Shown here: positions 16,187 through 17,086 of the stretch, piece after piece
Position numbering within the stretch: position 1 is the stretch's first letter
Layout: every line of letters starts with the position of its first letter
NCBI GenBank assembly: GCA_030618905.1
Contig: JAUXCL010000025.1
Span: forward strand, 1 to 17,086
Origin: Bacteroidales bacterium
GTDB taxonomy: Bacteria; Bacteroidota; Bacteroidia; Bacteroidales; B18-G4
Direction of reading: 5' to 3'
Length of the DNA: 17,086 nt
Translations under genes and position numbers: made by a program
The notes under the pieces: generated by a model
Databases searched by the model: none
The model's input: only the letters and a program-made list of their open reading frames with translations
What the model was told of the DNA's origin: nothing

Positions 16187-16268
16187 TTGAAACGGACTGT
16201 AAATGCTGATGTTACTTCTTTCACGGCAATTATTTTTGAGCGCGGGTTACCACACGTTAATTCTAATA

Positions 16269-16526
16269 TTAATCATAATGAAATCTGCATTTTGCAATTA
16301 GTATTTCATCCTCTTTCACTTGATATATTAGTCTGTGTTCCCCATCAATCCTACGAGACCAGAATCCTCTGTATTTATATTTTAACGGTTCTGGTTTACC
16401 AATTCCAGTGAAGGGGTTTCGAGAGATATCTTTTAGCAAATCATTTATCCTCTTCATATTTTTCTTGTTGGCCTTTTGCCAATACAAGTAGTCTTCCCAG
16501 GATTCATCTACGAACGTATATTTCAT
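16269..16526 (-). CDS. yoeB: YoeB-family toxin (ribosome-dependent mRNA endonuclease)
   Basis: 85 residues, nearly the exact length and pattern of E. coli YoeB. The catalytic residues fall on the same numbers: Glu46 (GKPEPLK), Arg65 (EHRLIYQV), His83 and Tyr84 at the C-terminus. YoeB cuts mRNA in the ribosomal A site when freed from YefM. The FWSRRIDGEHRL block is diagnostic. The start ATG overlaps the antitoxin stop by one base (TAATG), so translation is coupled and the antitoxin comes first. No residue change suggesting inactivation is seen, so the toxin looks functional. Confidence 0.95.
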   Translation of the reverse strand: MKYTFVDESWEDYLYWQKANKKNMKRINDLLKDISRNPFTGIGKPEPLKYKYRGFWSRRIDGEHRLIYQVKEDEILIAKCRFHYD

Positions 16527-16777
16527 TATTCAACGAGGTCTTTTGGAAATGATGAACCTTTTCTCAATTTGTCAATTGCAGAATCAAGTCTCATTTCATT
16601 AGTTTTAGATGATAATTCATGTTGAGTAGCACGTAATGAGTTGTATTCATCTAAAGAAATTATAACTACTCCGGAATCTTTGCCTCGATTAATAATCAAA
16701 GTTTCAAAATTATCAGTCACCCTGTCAAGATATCTTTTAATATCTTTTCGGAAATCAGAAATTGTTGTTGTAAGCAT
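16526..16777 (-). CDS. yefM: YefM/Phd-family antitoxin
   Basis: 83-residue labile antitoxin and transcriptional repressor. Residues 1-50 show the Phd/YefM DNA-binding fold (TISDFRKDIKRYLDRV, then LIINRGKDSGVVIISLDEYNSL); the rest is a charged C-terminal helix and tail of the kind that wraps the toxin (residues 55-83). ATG at 16777; the next gene, the toxin, starts on its last base. The promoter and three operator half-like cores lie just upstream, consistent with autoregulation by YefM or the YefM-YoeB complex. Confidence 0.92.
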   Translation of the reverse strand: MLTTTISDFRKDIKRYLDRVTDNFETLIINRGKDSGVVIISLDEYNSLRATQHELSSKTNEMRLDSAIDKLRKGSSFPKDLVE

Positions 16778-16790
16778 TTTTTAAGAGTTT

Positions 16791-16820
16791 AGTACAATAT
16801 AAAGTACAAATATATGTACA
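16791..16820 (-). promoter_or_regulatory. Operator cores of yefM-yoeB, 12-bp spacing
   Basis: AGTACA at 16791-16796, AGTACA at 16803-16808 and the full palindrome TGTACA at 16815-16820, each 12 bp from the next. The E. coli YefM-YoeB operator has TGTACA cores with 12-bp centre-to-centre spacing. The three cores cover the -7 box and the likely start site. Confidence 0.7.
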
Positions 16821-16837
16821 AAAGATCAAAATTCAAA
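16807..16837 (-). promoter_or_regulatory. Promoter of yefM-yoeB
   Basis: TATATTTG (16807-16814) and TTTG (16834-16837) on the minus strand, separated by 19 bases: a full Bacteroidota -7/-33 match. The leader to the ATG at 16777 would be about 20-25 bases. Confidence 0.65.
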
Positions 16838-16887
16838 ATTTGTCTGGGATTTTTTTGGATTTATTCTAAAAATGGGTGGTAATGGCC

Positions 16888-16932
16888 GCGGCTATGCCGC
16901 GTCTCGCCTGAGGCGAGATGTGGTATAGCCGC
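16888..16932. repeat. 45-nt compound palindrome with GCCTGAGGC core
   Basis: Bases 16888-16909 pair with 16911-16932 over all 22 positions on the + strand, with three G-U wobbles (those positions would be A-C mismatches on the other strand). The core CTCGCCTGAGGCGAG (16903-16917) matches the rnpB palindromes at its centre. After one mismatch, five more pairs (16882-16886 with 16934-16938) extend the stem. It lies between the toxin-antitoxin operon and the next gene, 20 bases beyond that gene's stop. Confidence 0.85.
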
Positions 16933-16952
16933 TGTTATAAGCTGAGCGAACA

Positions 16953-17086
16953 TTATTCTATTTCTTTTTCATTACTCTTATAACCAATTCTTTTCCTGTT
17001 CTCCTTGTTAATTTGAGCTTGTTTTTCTTTCTCTAACTGTTTCAAATATTCAAATATTACAAGGATAGTATTGTCATGTTTTGCAA
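16953..17086 (-). CDS. C-terminal end of a possible ORF6N-domain protein (partial)
   Basis: An open minus-strand frame entering from the right edge and stopping at 16953-16955; 43 codons are visible. It reads AKHDNTILVIFEYLKQLEKE, then KQAQINKENRKRIGYKSNEK, then EIE. The pattern of an amphipathic helix, a Glu/Lys-rich linker and a terminal RKRIGY resembles the C-termini of Bacteroidota ORF6N-domain (KilA-N-like, DNA-binding) proteins, which are found on phage-derived and accessory regions. The identification rests on a short segment and is tentative. It lies upstream of the palindrome and the toxin-antitoxin operon, on the same strand. Confidence 0.4.
   Translation of the reverse strand, partial: AKHDNTILVIFEYLKQLEKEKQAQINKENRKRIGYKSNEKEIE

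Noticed and set aside
16170..16268. Integron attC or recombination site beside the toxin-antitoxin pair
   Set aside because: A small hairpin and a CGTTAA are present, but the paired attC core sites are not recognisable.

Overview
The window looks like chromosome from a member of the Bacteroidota, probably near the Bacteroidales; this is an inference. The support is protein content (a large TPR protein paired with an outer-membrane barrel, the secreted GATase-like family often labelled asparagine synthetase B, a two-Rossmann WbpM/PglF-type dehydratase), near-absence of Shine-Dalgarno sequences, and several promoters matching the Bacteroidota -7 box TAnnTTTG.

Left part (1-8930): a DUF2461 gene on + faces gyrB on -, with a repeat-bearing intergenic stretch between them (a 21-bp-spaced direct repeat and a 98-bp inverted repeat). 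Upstream of gyrB lies a minus-strand operon reading right to left: a ~1015-residue TPR lipoprotein-free secreted protein, an outer-membrane barrel that has a TonB-box-like segment but no plug domain, and a small secreted protein of unknown function. These three probably work together at the envelope.

Middle (9000-9810): rnpB, encoding type A RNase P RNA, on -, with its own promoter and a C(UUCG)G terminator. Four of its peripheral helices (assigned P3, P9, P12, P18) are built from short GC-rich palindromes with a GCCTGAGGC-type core; the same core sits inside a larger hairpin near the right end. Next to rnpB is a phzF-family gene collapsed to its two ends by an internal deletion, with its terminator still in place.

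Right-centre (9809-15360): a membrane-anchored sulfotransferase on + whose stop codon overlaps that of convergent gcvT on -; then, divergent from gcvT, a nucleotide-sugar 4,6-dehydratase and, 5 bases later, the secreted GATase-like protein. Six copies of a GTCRGTT heptamer follow directly on the stop codon of the latter.

Right end (15416-17086): a beta-carbonic anhydrase, then an accessory-looking block with a complete YefM-YoeB toxin-antitoxin operon (intact YoeB active site, and three TGTACA-like operator cores 12 bp apart over the promoter), a 45-nt compound palindrome, and the C-terminal end of a possible ORF6N-domain protein cut by the window edge.

No new defence or metabolic system is evident. 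The strongest unusual signals are the palindromes in rnpB, the plug-less barrel/TPR operon, and the operator architecture of the toxin-antitoxin pair.
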